Below are positions 24,468 to 33,979 of a stretch of 64,000 nt of DNA, one piece after another. Below the pieces are notes generated by a model. That model saw nothing but the letters and a program-made list of their open reading frames with translations, did no database searches and was not told where the DNA came from. This DNA is from Aquimarina sp. TRL1 (GTDB lineage: Bacteria; Bacteroidota; Bacteroidia; Flavobacteriales; Flavobacteriaceae): contig NZ_CP053590.1 in the NCBI RefSeq assembly GCF_013365535.1, forward strand, positions 920,501-984,500. Reading direction: 5' to 3'. Each line of letters starts with the position of its first letter. The first letter of the stretch is position 1. A program made the translations under genes and the position numbers.

Positions 24468-25085
24468 ATGAAAAAAATATTCCAGTTTTTTATCCCCCCG
24501 AAACCTTGGAGAATCCCTGTGATTATATTATCCGGAGCACTAACAGGTCTTACTATTTATACTCTGATAGAGTCAAAAGCTGTTTCGTATTTATCTGACG
24601 ACCCGAAAACATGCGCTAATTGTCATGTAATGACTCCTCAATACACCACATGGGAAAAAAGTTCTCACAGAGAATGGGCAAATTGTAATGACTGTCATGT
24701 TCCTCACGATAATGCGATAAAAAAATACATGTTTAAAGCCAAAGATGGTTTATATCATGCTTCTGTATTTACTTCCCGAGGAGAGCCAGAGGTTATTAAA
24801 ATGAAAGAAGCCGGAAATGTCGTAGTACAAAACAATTGTATTCGATGCCATCAAGATCAAGTCACCGATGCTCGGTTAAGTGGAATGGTTAAAAACCATT
24901 ATGAAGATAGAACAACGAGAAAATGCTGGGAATGTCACAAAGAAGTTCCTCATGGAAGCATCCATAGTTTATCCGCTACTAAATACTACGGAAAAATCCC
25001 TGAAGAGCACCAAGAAACAATCCCGGAATGGCTAGAAAAACAATTAAACGATTCTGAAAACAAAAACCCTGAAAACGATGAGTAA
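24468..25085 (+). CDS. nrfH: cytochrome c nitrite reductase small subunit NrfH
   Basis: A membrane-anchored tetraheme quinol dehydrogenase of 205 residues. One N-terminal helix (about 17-34) is followed by four CxxCH motifs: CANCH (49-53), CNDCH, CIRCH and CWECH. NrfH passes electrons from menaquinol to NrfA. Its 3' end overlaps nrfA by eight bases. Confidence 0.95.
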   Translation: MKKIFQFFIPPKPWRIPVIILSGALTGLTIYTLIESKAVSYLSDDPKTCANCHVMTPQYTTWEKSSHREWANCNDCHVPHDNAIKKYMFKAKDGLYHASVFTSRGEPEVIKMKEAGNVVVQNNCIRCHQDQVTDARLSGMVKNHYEDRTTRKCWECHKEVPHGSIHSLSATKYYGKIPEEHQETIPEWLEKQLNDSENKNPENDE

Positions 25086-26568
25086 TAAAAGAAAACCATG
25101 GAAAAACTGGGTGCTATTTCTGGCATCATTAACTATAGTATTTTTATTAGGCATGTTAGTTTCTACAATTACAACACGCAAAATGGAAGCTAAATTTGCC
25201 TATACTCCAAAAACTGAAATTAACCCGCTAGAGCCCAGAAATGAAATATGGGGAAAAAACTTCCCTAGAGAATTCCAATCTTACTATAAAACAGCGGACT
25301 CTTCTTTTGTTTCAAAATATAATGGAAATGCCATGATAGATATGCTAGCGATTGATCCTAGGCTTGTGGTTTTATGGGCAGGATATGGTTTTTCTAAAGA
25401 TTATAATCAAGGAAGAGGGCATGTCTATGCCATCGATGACATACACAATACACTTAGAACTGGAGCTCCTACGGGAGAAAATGATGGTCCTATGCCATCT
25501 ACCTGCTGGACATGTAAATCTCCTGACGTCCCTAGGGTAATGAATGAACAAGGAGTTTCTGAGTTCTACAAAGGAAAATGGTCCCGTTTAGGAAAAGAAG
25601 TTATAAACCCTATAGGCTGTGCTGACTGTCATGATTCCGAGACAATGAACCTGAAAATCACTCGCCCTGCACTTATTGAAGCATTTGATCGTCAAGGAAA
25701 AAATATCCAGGATGCTTCTCATAATGAAATGCGATCTTTGGTTTGTGCACAATGCCATGTAGAATATTATTTTGATAAAAACTTACCGAATAAAAAAGGT
25801 ACTCCTTACTTGGTTTTTCCCTGGGATAAAGGGCAGACTGTAGAAGATATGGAAAAATATTACGACAGTATCGGTCATGTAGACTGGGTTCATAAATTAA
25901 GTAAAGCTCCTATGCTTAAGGCTCAGCATCCTGGATACGAAGTATATAAAATGGGAATTCACGGACAAAGAGGGGTCTCTTGTGCTGATTGTCACATGCC
26001 ATATAAAACAGAAGGAGGTCAGAAGTTTACAGATCATCATATACAATCACCACTAAATAATGTTGCCAATTCATGCCAGGTCTGCCATAGGGAAGAAAAA
26101 GACGAGCTTATAAAAAATGTATTCGATAATCAGGATCGAATTATTGAGAACAGAGATCAATTAGAAGTTCTATTAGTAAAAGCACATGTAGAAGCTAAAA
26201 AATGTTGGGATCTAGGTGCTACAGAAGAACAAATGAAGGATATCTTACATGGAATAAGACTAGGACAATGGAGATGGGATTATGCTGCTGCATCGCATGG
26301 AGGCTCTTTCCACGCACCTGTAGAATTGGGACGAGTTGTCGCTAAAGGAATTGATATTACGCAAGAGACAAGAATACAACTCGCTAGGTTATTACATGAG
26401 CTTGGCTTTAAAGAGGAAGTTCCTTATCCCTCTATAGAAACAAAAGAAGCTGCTCAAAAGTTTATAGGACTCCCTATCGATAAATTAAAACAAGAAAAAG
26501 AGGCTTTTAAAAACGAAGTACTTCCTAAATGGAAAGAAGCTGCAAAGAAAAGAGAAAGCACCTATTAA
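25078..26568 (+). CDS. nrfA: ammonia-forming cytochrome c nitrite reductase NrfA
   Basis: The protein of 496 residues reduces nitrite to ammonium in the periplasm. It has an N-terminal signal/anchor and the diagnostic active-site heme motif CWTCK (143-147). Four CxxCH motifs follow (CADCHDS, CAQCHVEY, CADCHMPY, CQVCHREE), and distal ligands lie in the KFTDHHIQSPL region. All five hemes are present. It is coupled to nrfH and followed by System II maturation genes. Confidence 0.97.
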   Translation: MSNKRKPWKNWVLFLASLTIVFLLGMLVSTITTRKMEAKFAYTPKTEINPLEPRNEIWGKNFPREFQSYYKTADSSFVSKYNGNAMIDMLAIDPRLVVLWAGYGFSKDYNQGRGHVYAIDDIHNTLRTGAPTGENDGPMPSTCWTCKSPDVPRVMNEQGVSEFYKGKWSRLGKEVINPIGCADCHDSETMNLKITRPALIEAFDRQGKNIQDASHNEMRSLVCAQCHVEYYFDKNLPNKKGTPYLVFPWDKGQTVEDMEKYYDSIGHVDWVHKLSKAPMLKAQHPGYEVYKMGIHGQRGVSCADCHMPYKTEGGQKFTDHHIQSPLNNVANSCQVCHREEKDELIKNVFDNQDRIIENRDQLEVLLVKAHVEAKKCWDLGATEEQMKDILHGIRLGQWRWDYAAASHGGSFHAPVELGRVVAKGIDITQETRIQLARLLHELGFKEEVPYPSIETKEAAQKFIGLPIDKLKQEKEAFKNEVLPKWKEAAKKRESTY

Positions 26569-26586
26569 TATAACCTACACAATTAT

Positions 26587-27831
26587 ATGAGTGAGCCAAA
26601 CACCCTCATTCAACGTAACCTCTGGGAAACTCCCTGGGGTTACCTTGAATCCTTTTTTATCGGATTGGGAATTATCATAACCGGTTTTTTTCTGGAAGTT
26701 TTCACAGGACAAACCAGCTCTTTGACACTTACCTATCCCTATAATATTTATTTTTTAATCATATACATAGTCCTATTATATGTTGCTTATAAATGGTTTT
26801 CTTCTTATCAAATCATTCGCTGGCTTACCAAAGTCCCCGCTTCCATAACCAGTATTGTTTTAGTAACTACTCTGGTCATGGTAATGGGTATTATCCCACA
26901 AACCACCTCTGATAATGCTGTGATCAATACATTAGGATTAAACCGCATGACTACCAACTGGGCATTTCTTCTTACTCTATTTCTATTCCTAAGTTGTCTA
27001 GGGTTGATTACAATCAAAAGAATACTTCAGTTTCGTTGGTCTAATACAGGTTTTATTCTCAATCATCTGGGGCTCTTCATGGCTTTATTATCGGGAATTC
27101 TAGGTGCTGGAGATGTACAACGAATTACTATTGACACTTATGAAGGGAAACCTAATTGGATTGCCAAAGATATCCAAAACAACCCGGTAGAACTTCCTTT
27201 TGCGTTTTATCTAAAAGATTTTCTAATAGAAGAATATAATCCTAAGCTAGCTTTGGTAGACAATACTAGTGGGAGTTTAGTGCATAATGATGGCAAAAAT
27301 CTATACCTCATAACTCCTAAACAGCAATATAACTTTAACGAATTTGAAGTTGTAATTGACGAATACCTTCCTTCCTCTGGTAGAGTCTTAAACAAATACG
27401 TGTCAGTCAATGAAGTTGGCTCCCCTCCTTCCGCTAAGTTAACTATTAAGGATCTTGTAAAAGATACCATAATAACCGGATGGGTCAGCAGTGGTAGTTT
27501 TAGATCTCCTTATGAATCTCTAAAGATAAGTGATGACTATTCCATCGTAATGACCATTCCTGAAGCAAAGAAATTTAGTTCCGACATCGATATTTTAACC
27601 AAAGAAGGGAAACGAATTAGTACCGTTTTAGAAGTAAACAAACCTTTCTTATTCAATGGATGGAAAATCTATCAATTAAGTTATGATGACAGAATGGGAA
27701 AGTGGTCCAATCTCAGTGTTTTAGAACTTGTAAAAGATCCCTGGCTTCCGGCTATTTACGTAGGAATATTTATGATGATTACAGGAGCCTTATACCTATT
27801 TTGGGTAGGAAACAAAATAACTAAAAAATAA
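26587..27831 (+). CDS. resB: cytochrome c biogenesis protein ResB/Ccs1
   Basis: The protein of 414 residues has four membrane helices, the last near the C-terminus (YVGIFMMITGALYLFWVG), and a large periplasmic domain between. ResB-type segments include FNGWKIYQLSYDDRMG. With CcsA it forms the System II heme exporter and ligase for c-type cytochromes. In many Bacteroidetes the two parts are one fused protein; here they are separate, six bases apart. Confidence 0.88.
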   Translation: MSEPNTLIQRNLWETPWGYLESFFIGLGIIITGFFLEVFTGQTSSLTLTYPYNIYFLIIYIVLLYVAYKWFSSYQIIRWLTKVPASITSIVLVTTLVMVMGIIPQTTSDNAVINTLGLNRMTTNWAFLLTLFLFLSCLGLITIKRILQFRWSNTGFILNHLGLFMALLSGILGAGDVQRITIDTYEGKPNWIAKDIQNNPVELPFAFYLKDFLIEEYNPKLALVDNTSGSLVHNDGKNLYLITPKQQYNFNEFEVVIDEYLPSSGRVLNKYVSVNEVGSPPSAKLTIKDLVKDTIITGWVSSGSFRSPYESLKISDDYSIVMTIPEAKKFSSDIDILTKEGKRISTVLEVNKPFLFNGWKIYQLSYDDRMGKWSNLSVLELVKDPWLPAIYVGIFMMITGALYLFWVGNKITKK

Positions 27832-27836
27832 AATTT

Positions 27837-28637
27837 ATGACCTGGATTGATTTTCCCTTATACAGCACTAATATTCTCATTCTTTGGTGTATTGGTTTAC
27901 TTCTTTTACTTCTTTCATACAAAAAAGTAGCTTTATTCAAAATAGCCAACATTGTTTTTATTACCGGTTGGGGGATCTTACTAGTGTTTGTGATAAAATT
28001 ATGGATAGAACTAGACAGGCCTCCTATGCGAACCCTAGGCGAAACACGCCTTTGGTATGCTACATTTTTACCACTCGTTGGTTACATCACTTTTATCCGA
28101 TGGAGATACAAATGGTTTTTGGGATACAGCATCGCTATGGCCTGTCTTTTTCTTATTATTAATTACTTACACCCTGAAACATATTCAAAAACGTTAATGC
28201 CCGCCCTACAAAGCCCTTGGTTTATTCCCCATGTATTGGTCTATCTATTTTCATATGCTGTCTTAGCAGCATCGAGTATCGTAGCTATAAAAGGGCTAAT
28301 TGATTATTATAAAAACCGCTTTGATTCCGAAACACTAAAATTGGCAGACAATCTCGTCTATATAGGATTCTCTTTTCTTACTCTAGGGTTGTTATTTGGA
28401 GCTCTCTGGGCCAAGGAAGCATGGGGGCATTATTGGACATGGGATCCTAAAGAAGTATGGGCTTTTTTAACTTGGATGGGGTACTTGATATATATTCATT
28501 ACCGCTATTTTTATTTGCACAAATCCAAGCAAGCCCTTAGTATTCTAGCTTTTGCATTTATTGTATTACTCATATGCTGGTTCGGAGTTAATTACTTACC
28601 TGTATCGAACACTAGCGTACACACTTACACACAATAA
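27837..28637 (+). CDS. ccsA: cytochrome c biogenesis protein CcsA
   Basis: The protein of 266 residues has about eight membrane helices and the heme-handling WWD-type motif WGHYWTWDPKEVWAFLTW, with conserved His residues in flanking loops. It delivers and attaches heme with ResB. Placement after nrfHA suggests a dedicated machine for the many c-hemes made in anaerobic growth. Confidence 0.94.
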   Translation: MTWIDFPLYSTNILILWCIGLLLLLLSYKKVALFKIANIVFITGWGILLVFVIKLWIELDRPPMRTLGETRLWYATFLPLVGYITFIRWRYKWFLGYSIAMACLFLIINYLHPETYSKTLMPALQSPWFIPHVLVYLFSYAVLAASSIVAIKGLIDYYKNRFDSETLKLADNLVYIGFSFLTLGLLFGALWAKEAWGHYWTWDPKEVWAFLTWMGYLIYIHYRYFYLHKSKQALSILAFAFIVLLICWFGVNYLPVSNTSVHTYTQ

Positions 28638-28687
28638 TTAAAAACCTTAAAAACAATTATTTAGACCAAGTATAAACAAGTCAAATA

Positions 28688-28730
28688 TGACAATTATCAT
28701 ACAAATCACTTTTGATAAGAAATACTTTTA
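28688..28730 (+). promoter_or_regulatory. FNR/CRP-type site and promoter of the nap operon
   Basis: TGACAATTATCA (28688-28699, centre 28693.5) precedes TACTTTTA (28723-28730), one mismatch from TAnnTTTG. The start is near 28735, so the dyad is at about -41.5, class II. napD begins 20 bases further on. Confidence 0.68.
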
Positions 28731-28754
28731 ACAAATCAACCAAAACTAAGAGAT

Positions 28755-28994
28755 ATGCCTATAAAAAGTTACTTAGCCCACCCTCATAAAGGAAAAAAAG
28801 AAGAACTATTAGCGTCATTATCTTATATAGAAAATTGCGATGTAATTCCTGCCGAAAATAAAGAAGTTTTAATTGTTATTACAGAGACGAACAACAAAGA
28901 AGAAGAAGATTCTCTAAAGGAAAAATTAGACATAATTCCAAGTCTAAAATTACTAGCCATGGTTTCTGGATTTAATACACCTCAAAAAGATTAA
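28755..28994 (+). CDS. napD: nitrate reductase assembly chaperone NapD
   Basis: The protein of 79 residues has the NapD ferredoxin-like pattern (AHPHKGKKEELLASLSYIENC, IVITETNNKEEEDSL, IPSLKLLAMVSGF). NapD binds the twin-arginine signal of NapA during cofactor insertion. It lies five bases before napA. Confidence 0.85.
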   Translation: MPIKSYLAHPHKGKKEELLASLSYIENCDVIPAENKEVLIVITETNNKEEEDSLKEKLDIIPSLKLLAMVSGFNTPQKD

Positions 28995-28999
28995 TCGTT

Positions 29000-31327
29000 A
29001 TGTACACCTCTTTAACAAATAGAAGAAGTTTTATAAAAAAAATGGCTGCTTTATCAGCCATGACCGCAGCAGCATCAATCTTTCCTGGAATATTATTCGC
29101 TGATGAACAAGAAAAAAATATTCCAAAAAATGCAAATCTAAGTTGGAAAAAAACACCTTGTCGATTTTGCGGAGTAGGCTGTGGTGTATTAGTAGGAGTT
29201 GAAGATGGAAAAGCAGTAGCCGTTAAGGGAGATCCTAAATCCCCTGTCAACAAAGGGCTTTGCTGTGTAAAAGGGTACCATTCTGTTATCGCTCTATATG
29301 GAAAAGACAGATTGACGAAACCTCTTATTAAAAAAAATGGAACCTATGTAGAAACCTCTATGAAGGAAGCATTAGATCTTATTGCTTCTAAAATGAAAGA
29401 AACAATAACAGAACATGGAAAAGATGCTGTTTCCATATACGGTTCCGGACAATGGACAATTCCTGATGGATATGTTGCCTCTAAACTATTTAAAGGATGT
29501 ATCGGAACAAATAATGTCGAAGCAAATGCACGTTTGTGTATGGCTACTGCAGTAACGGGGTTTCTCTCTTCATTTGGGCTTGATGAACCAATGGGATGTT
29601 ATGAAGATATCGATCATGCTGATGTTTTTGTTCTATGGGGTAATAATATGGCAGAAATGCACCCTGTATTATTTTCTAGGTTATTAGATCAACGATTAAA
29701 AAGAGGTGTAAAAATCATTGATTTTGCGACCCGAACGACCCGAACCAGTATGGCAGCAGATACTTCTATTATTTTCAAACCACAAACAGACCTTGCCGTA
29801 GCAAATGCTATTTGCTATGAAATCATTAATAATGGGTGGGTAAATACCGCTTTTATAGAAACACATTGTAATTTCAGTAAAGGGCTAACCAATATGGGGT
29901 ACGGTTTGGAAGATAACTTCAAATTCAAAGATAAACCTCAAAAAATTGACTTCGAATCTTATAAAGAATTTCTAAAAGATTACACTCCTGAAAAAGTAGA
30001 AAAAATATCAGGAGTCTCTGCCAAAGAGATTAAGTATATGGCTGCGTATTACGGAGACCCTAATAAAAAAGTAATGTCTTTTTGGTGTATGGGACCAAAT
30101 CAACACTCCAGAGGCACTTGGATGAATAATCTGATTTATAATATTCATCTATTAACAGGTAAGATTTCCTCTCCCGGAAATAGCCCCTTTTCTCTAACCG
30201 GACAGCCAAGCGCTTGTGGAACGGTAAGAGAAGTAGGAACACTAACACATAAGCTCCCACACGGGGTAGTTATGAACAAAAAACATCGGGAGTTCGCTGC
30301 AAAAATCTGGGAAGTCCCGGCAGAAAATATTTCTCCAAAGCCGACATATCACACCATAGAGATGTTCAGAGCATTAGACAGAGGAGATATACGATTTATG
30401 TGGATACAAGTAACCAATCCTATGGTAACCATCCCTAAGCTAAAACGCTATAGAGACGGGGCTAAAAAAGAAGGGCGTTTTATCGTCGTATCTGATGTAT
30501 ACCCAACTCCTACTACAGACATTGCCGATGTTATACTACCATCAGCTATGTGGATTGAGCGAGAAGGGTTATACGGAAATTCAGAACGAAGAACACAATA
30601 TTTCGAACAAATGGTTGCTCCTCCAGGAGAAGCAATGAGCGATACTTGGCAGCTTATCGAAGTTGCCAAACGTCTAGGATACGAAAAACAGTTCTATTAC
30701 CAGAAAGAAACACATATTGAAGAAATTTATAATGAATACCGAAGACACCATGAAGGAAAAAAACACAACATGGCTCCTCTGGAGGTCTTAAAAACACAAT
30801 CAGGAGCTTTATGGCCATACGTAGAAGGGAAATCTACAAAATGGCGTTTTAATTCTAAATACGATCCTGCATGTACTAACGGAAAAGATTTTCATTTTTA
30901 TGGGAAGCCGGATGGTAAAGCAGTTATATGGCAACGCCCGTACGAACCAGCTGCTGAGGAACCTGATCAGGAATTTCCTTTCTGGCTTTGTACTGGAAGG
31001 GTCGTAGAACATTGGCATACGGGTTCCATGACCCGAAGAATTCCTGTATTGCACAAAGCAATGCCTCATGCTTACGTAGAATTGAACCCTTCAGATGCTA
31101 AGCGAATGCAAATTCGAAATGGAGATAGCGTTAAACTTACTACTAGAAGAGGAGAAATTATATTACCAGCTTCCGTCAATCAAAGGGGGGTTCCTGCTCC
31201 TATGCAGGTATTTGTTCCTTTTTTTGATGAAAGCATGCTGATCAATGATATCACATTGGACTCTTTCTGCCCTATTTCTAAAGAACCTGATTATAAAAAG
31301 TGTGCTGTAAAAGTAGAAAAAGCATAA
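29000..31327 (+). CDS. napA: periplasmic nitrate reductase catalytic subunit NapA
   Basis: The protein of 775 residues is a molybdopterin oxidoreductase that reduces nitrate to nitrite. It has a twin-arginine signal (TNRRSFIKK) and 4Fe-4S ligands C54-x2-C57-x3-C61 with the fourth at C89. The Mo-coordinating Cys180 lies in ANARLCMATAV, as in NapA but not Nar. C-terminal family segments include GRVVEHWHTGSMTRR and HAYVELNPSDAKR. It needs the bis-MGD cofactor made by the Moco operon and is exported by Tat. Confidence 0.97.
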   Translation: MYTSLTNRRSFIKKMAALSAMTAAASIFPGILFADEQEKNIPKNANLSWKKTPCRFCGVGCGVLVGVEDGKAVAVKGDPKSPVNKGLCCVKGYHSVIALYGKDRLTKPLIKKNGTYVETSMKEALDLIASKMKETITEHGKDAVSIYGSGQWTIPDGYVASKLFKGCIGTNNVEANARLCMATAVTGFLSSFGLDEPMGCYEDIDHADVFVLWGNNMAEMHPVLFSRLLDQRLKRGVKIIDFATRTTRTSMAADTSIIFKPQTDLAVANAICYEIINNGWVNTAFIETHCNFSKGLTNMGYGLEDNFKFKDKPQKIDFESYKEFLKDYTPEKVEKISGVSAKEIKYMAAYYGDPNKKVMSFWCMGPNQHSRGTWMNNLIYNIHLLTGKISSPGNSPFSLTGQPSACGTVREVGTLTHKLPHGVVMNKKHREFAAKIWEVPAENISPKPTYHTIEMFRALDRGDIRFMWIQVTNPMVTIPKLKRYRDGAKKEGRFIVVSDVYPTPTTDIADVILPSAMWIEREGLYGNSERRTQYFEQMVAPPGEAMSDTWQLIEVAKRLGYEKQFYYQKETHIEEIYNEYRRHHEGKKHNMAPLEVLKTQSGALWPYVEGKSTKWRFNSKYDPACTNGKDFHFYGKPDGKAVIWQRPYEPAAEEPDQEFPFWLCTGRVVEHWHTGSMTRRIPVLHKAMPHAYVELNPSDAKRMQIRNGDSVKLTTRRGEIILPASVNQRGVPAPMQVFVPFFDESMLINDITLDSFCPISKEPDYKKCAVKVEKA

Positions 31328-31342
31328 ACGAATAACCATTCT

Positions 31343-31374
31343 CATCTGCCAACTCAAAGTAATAAAGGCAGATG
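31343..31374 (+). terminator. hairpin between napA and the NapB-like gene
   Basis: CATCTGCC (31343-31350) pairs exactly with GGCAGATG (31367-31374) around a 16-base loop, 15 bases after napA. No T-run follows, so it may stabilise the napA message or cause partial termination. Confidence 0.5.
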
Positions 31375-31454
31375 ATACAACATATCGATTAATGCAAGCT
31401 GCATCTGGTTGAAAAAAATAAAACAGGAAGCAGTTTTAGTAAAAAAACACTTAG

Positions 31455-32147
31455 ATGAAAAGATTAGGCATCATATCATTATTTATAGTGCTCTTTATAA
31501 GCTTTATTGCTATTTGGAATTATAGCTATCAAACAGGCTTAGAAGATGCCTATATCCCTTTGGAGCAAGAGATATCAACTCCTTTAATCCCATCAGAAAC
31601 CGGGGTTTTTATAAGGTCAAAATATGCATTAGAATATGCTAACATGACTGTTGATGAAATACATCAAAGAAGTTTAGATACTTATTATGAGAATAGAGCT
31701 TTTCATGGGGCTCCTCCCAGTATCCCTCATCCGGTTTCTAATGAAAGAGCTATGGGGGAAAAAGAATGTTTGCAATGTCATCAAAATGGAGGATTCGTAA
31801 CTAAATATAAAGCCTATGCTCCGGTTACCCCTCATCCTGAAATGCTCAACTGTAAACAATGTCACGTCCCTCAGCATACACAGCAATTATTTAAAGAAAA
31901 TAACTTTTTTAAAGCTGCCGCACCTTCTGTAGGCACAAATAGTGCCTTAGTAGGAAGTCCTCCTATGATACCTCATCAAATTCAAATGCGGGAAAACTGT
32001 CTGTCGTGTCACGCTGGACCAAGTGCCCCTAAAGAAATTAGAGTATCTCATCCAGAGCGTATCAACTGCAGACAATGCCACGTTTCTACTGATAATACCG
32101 TAACCAATTCTTCCATTTTTATAAGACCAAATACTCATGAAAAATAA
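31455..32147 (+). CDS. napB: tetraheme NapB-like cytochrome c
   Basis: The protein of 230 residues has an N-terminal signal/anchor. A NapB-like unit follows (about 87-140: PPSIPHPVS, CLQCH, TPHPEMLNCKQCHVPQ), then a second, similar unit (about 169-212: PPMIPHQIQ, CLSCH, SHPERINCRQCHV). Normal NapB has two hemes; this one has four CxxCH motifs (105-109, 133-137, 182-186, 205-209), apparently by internal duplication. It is the likely electron donor to NapA. The 3' end overlaps the next cytochrome gene by 11 bases. Confidence 0.85.
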   Translation: MKRLGIISLFIVLFISFIAIWNYSYQTGLEDAYIPLEQEISTPLIPSETGVFIRSKYALEYANMTVDEIHQRSLDTYYENRAFHGAPPSIPHPVSNERAMGEKECLQCHQNGGFVTKYKAYAPVTPHPEMLNCKQCHVPQHTQQLFKENNFFKAAAPSVGTNSALVGSPPMIPHQIQMRENCLSCHAGPSAPKEIRVSHPERINCRQCHVSTDNTVTNSSIFIRPNTHEK

Positions 32148-32766
32148 ACATAAGATACTAGTAAATTGGGTTGGTTATATCACTGTTCTTTCCTTGCTTA
32201 TCTCATGTAAGCATCATGAAGATGAATACCATAGTATTACGGATAAAATTGAGGCTAAAAGCAAGAGCTTCCATGCTACTTCCACCACCTCTGAATTACA
32301 CACCAAACACCTGAATACCATAAAAATAACTGAAGGAGAGCATACTTTTTTAATCCCAGAAAGAACAGGTGAAATCACCTCCTTTGCCTGTACTGAATGT
32401 CATAGCAGTCCACTAAAAGAAATGAAAGGAACCGCTTCTAAAAAAGCACATTGGAATATCAAACTTCAGCATGCTGATGAGCATACAATGAATTGCATTA
32501 GCTGCCATAACGGAGATAATATGGATCAGCTTCAGAGTATAACCGGGACCCCTATTAATTTTAACAAAAGCTATCAATTATGCAGTCAATGTCACTCTAA
32601 ACAATTTACTGATTGGAAGGGAGGTGCTCATGGTAAACAAGTAAAAAGCTGGGCTCCTCCGAGAACTGCTTTGACTTGCGTAAACTGTCATAATCCACAT
32701 AAACCTCATTTTGAATCTAAGTGGCCTGTGCGATACAATACACAAAAAATAAAAGAACGAGAATAG
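32137..32766 (+). CDS. tetraheme cytochrome c lipoprotein
   Basis: The protein of 209 residues has a lipobox (LISC, Cys24) and four CxxCH motifs: CTECH (85), CISCH (120), CSQCH (149) and CVNCH (181). Extra His residues between them could serve as second axial ligands. It lies between the NapB-like gene and a ferredoxin/NrfD pair, an order seen in quinol-oxidising complexes of the NrfBCD or alternative complex III kind. It probably takes electrons from that pair and passes them to NapB. Confidence 0.85.
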   Translation: MKNKHKILVNWVGYITVLSLLISCKHHEDEYHSITDKIEAKSKSFHATSTTSELHTKHLNTIKITEGEHTFLIPERTGEITSFACTECHSSPLKEMKGTASKKAHWNIKLQHADEHTMNCISCHNGDNMDQLQSITGTPINFNKSYQLCSQCHSKQFTDWKGGAHGKQVKSWAPPRTALTCVNCHNPHKPHFESKWPVRYNTQKIKERE

Positions 32767-32806
32767 ACCTTATCACTAAGGTGACAAACATATAATCATA
32801 TCTAAT

Positions 32807-33880
32807 ATGAGTAATACTACTAAAAAATGGTTTTCTCTAAACCTCGGATCTAGAAAAGAAAATGCCTCTTCATCTTCCTGCAGTTGCGGAAAAAAGGAAG
32901 GCGATTGTCATTCTGCCGATACCTCCCCTCAACAAAAAGATGGGTTTGATCAGGTATTTGATGTTCCTATGGATCGCAGAACTGCTTTTAAAAAACTAAC
33001 TGCCAGCTTATTGATAGGTGCTGGAGCTGTCAGTACTTCCTGTAGTTTGGTTTCTGGTAATGAATCCAAAGAAAAAGCGCAAATCGACTGGGAAGAACAA
33101 TTTAAAGGCAATTATAAATTAATGTCCGAGGAGGAAAAAAAAGCCACTGTAGAACGATTAGCTCGCTCTTATGAATTACGTACCGGCAAAACAATTAATC
33201 TTTCTTCTCAAGGTCCAGAAGAAAACGTATTGTTTGGATATGCATTTAACATTTCTAAATGCCAAGGCTATATGGATTGTGTTAATGCATGCGTGGAAGA
33301 AAATAATCAGGATAGAAATTCTCAAATGCAATATATCCGAATTCATGAAATGAAAGATGGAAAAGGGTTTAACTTCAATGAAGCAGATGACAATTACTAT
33401 CATGAGGTTCCTGCAGAAGGTCATTTTTATATGGGAACTCAATGTTTTCATTGCGATAATCCTCCCTGTACCAAGGTATGTCCGGTACAAGCGACCTGGC
33501 AAGAAGAGGATGGACTAGTGGTTATTGATTATGACTGGTGTGTCGGTTGCCGTTATTGTATGGCTGCATGTCCCTATGACGGAAGGCGGTTTAACTGGTC
33601 TCAACCCGAGGTTCCTGAAGCAGAAATTAATAAAAACCAACACTATCTAGGGAACAGATTGCGTAAAAAAGGGGTTATGGAAAAATGCACATTCTGTGTT
33701 CAGCGGTCAAGAGCCGGGAAAAATCCTGCTTGTGTAGAGGCTTGCCCTACAGGAGCACGAATTTTTGGAAACTTACTAGATCCTAACAGTACCATTAGGT
33801 GGGTCTTAGAGAATAAAAAAGTATTCAGACTAAAAGAAGACTTAGGTACTGAGCCTAAATTCTGGTATTTCATGGATTAA
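32807..33880 (+). CDS. four-cluster ferredoxin, NrfC/PsrB/ActB-like
   Basis: The protein of 357 residues begins with a Cys-rich stretch (SCSCGKKEGDCH). An internal twin-arginine signal with a lipobox-like end follows (MDRRTAFKKL at 55-64, then STSC near 79). The C-terminal half carries four 4Fe-4S motifs: CQGYMDCVNAC, CFHCDNPPCTKVCP, CVGCRYCMAACP, and CTFC paired with CVEACPTGA. It is the electron-transfer partner of NrfD, facing the periplasm. The internal position of the Tat signal resembles ActB-type proteins. Confidence 0.88.
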   Translation: MSNTTKKWFSLNLGSRKENASSSSCSCGKKEGDCHSADTSPQQKDGFDQVFDVPMDRRTAFKKLTASLLIGAGAVSTSCSLVSGNESKEKAQIDWEEQFKGNYKLMSEEEKKATVERLARSYELRTGKTINLSSQGPEENVLFGYAFNISKCQGYMDCVNACVEENNQDRNSQMQYIRIHEMKDGKGFNFNEADDNYYHEVPAEGHFYMGTQCFHCDNPPCTKVCPVQATWQEEDGLVVIDYDWCVGCRYCMAACPYDGRRFNWSQPEVPEAEINKNQHYLGNRLRKKGVMEKCTFCVQRSRAGKNPACVEACPTGARIFGNLLDPNSTIRWVLENKKVFRLKEDLGTEPKFWYFMD

Positions 33881-33911
33881 CACTCCATCTAATTGAGAAT
33901 TAAAAGATAAA

Positions 33912-33926
33912 AAAGCCGTGGGCTTT
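33912..33926 (+). terminator. short hairpin between the ferredoxin and nrfD genes
   Basis: AAAGCC and GGCTTT flank a 3-base loop in a 99-base gap. There is no T-run, so attenuation would be weak. Confidence 0.35.
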
Positions 33927-33979
33927 AACATAAGATCTGGCTTATTATTTCTTATTCCCAGATCAACAACCAAAATCAA

